The notes under the pieces were generated by a model. It had not been told where the DNA came from. It did not search any database and was given only the letters and a program-made list of their open reading frames with translations. This document shows, piece after piece, positions 5,852-6,033 of a stretch of DNA of 6,033 nt. Each line of letters opens with the position of its first letter. The stretch's first letter is position 1. Source of the stretch: DATFAS01 sp035254305 (lineage in GTDB: Bacteria > Bacillota > Bacilli > Aneurinibacillales > RAOX-1); NCBI GenBank assembly GCA_035254305.1, contig DATFAS010000004.1, positions 1 through 6,033 of the forward strand. Reading direction: 5' to 3'. A program made the position numbers and the translations under genes.

Positions 5852-6033
5852 TTATGCTATTAACCATTTTCCTCTACCTTTATAAACAACAAGATGATTA
5901 TACTCTAACATTTTAAGATCTCTTAGGATGGTACGAGTGGAATAGCCGAATTCCTCTGCTAGTTCATTTAAGTGGATAATAATCCCTTTCTTTTTTAAGT
6001 AATAATAGATCGATTTAATTCGTCTCTCCATAT
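5852..6033 (-). CDS. Small DeoR-type helix-turn-helix protein, possibly partial at the 5' end
   Basis: Reading the - strand from ATG at 6031-6029 to TAA at 5854-5852 gives 59 residues. It begins MERRIKSIYYYLKKKG and continues through LNELAEEFGYSTRTILRDLK (21-40), a typical DeoR/winged-helix DNA-binding motif, then a short wing ending GRGKWLIA. Full DeoR regulators are about 250 residues with a C-terminal sugar-phosphate-binding domain. This protein stops right after the HTH, as do the short DeoR-like proteins of about 60-80 residues found in Bacillus. The ATG lies 2 bases from the window end, so no ribosome binding site can be seen and the real start may be upstream. The gene converges on the c-di-GMP gene and shares its terminator. 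Its targets are unknown. Confidence 0.8.
   Translation of the reverse strand, partial: MERRIKSIYYYLKKKGIIIHLNELAEEFGYSTRTILRDLKMLEYNHLVVYKGRGKWLIA

Noticed and set aside
1..6033. CRISPR arrays, insertion-sequence ends, tRNA genes or riboswitches.
   Set aside because: No long spaced repeats, terminal inverted repeats, cloverleaf-like stretches or structured leaders were seen. Long non-coding gaps are absent.

Overview
The window is low-GC DNA with AGGAGG-like ribosome binding sites, a Bacillus-type chemoreceptor signalling domain and simple stem-loop/T-tract terminators. This points to a member of the Bacillaceae (Bacillota), a motile, endospore-former-like Bacillus relative. The species cannot be fixed from the sequence alone. 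No mobile element, CRISPR array, tRNA or rRNA is visible, and the region reads as ordinary chromosome.

Layout: (1) Positions 1-70 are upstream sequence with three hexamers of TTAACA type at an exact 11-bp period (28, 39, 50), resembling a Bacillus PhoP box. (2) 71-1897 (+) encodes a transmembrane methyl-accepting chemotaxis protein, closed by a stem-loop terminator at 1902-1925. (3) 2007-3494 (+) encodes a Ppx/GppA-family exopolyphosphatase / pppGpp phosphohydrolase with a C-terminal HD domain. (4) A second 11-bp-periodic TTAACA array (3480-3518) overlaps the ppx stop codon and lies directly upstream of a perfect TATAAT (3528-3533). (5) 3562-5811 (+) encodes a soluble c-di-GMP protein with the order degenerate GGDEF, EAL, CBS pair, GGDEF variant. 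(6) A strong inverted repeat (5818-5846) serves as a probably bidirectional terminator. (7) 5852-6033 (-) encodes a small DeoR-type helix-turn-helix protein, possibly continuing past the window edge.

Working model (inference): the array in front of the c-di-GMP gene, with its good -10 and no recognisable -35, looks like a PhoP-activated promoter. A similar array precedes the chemoreceptor gene. Together with the polyphosphatase gene between them, this suggests a locus that links phosphate limitation to polyphosphate/(p)ppGpp turnover, chemotaxis and the motile-to-sessile decision through c-di-GMP. The protein families are well known. The possible Pho control and the GGDEF*-EAL-CBS-GGDDY architecture are the parts most worth checking.
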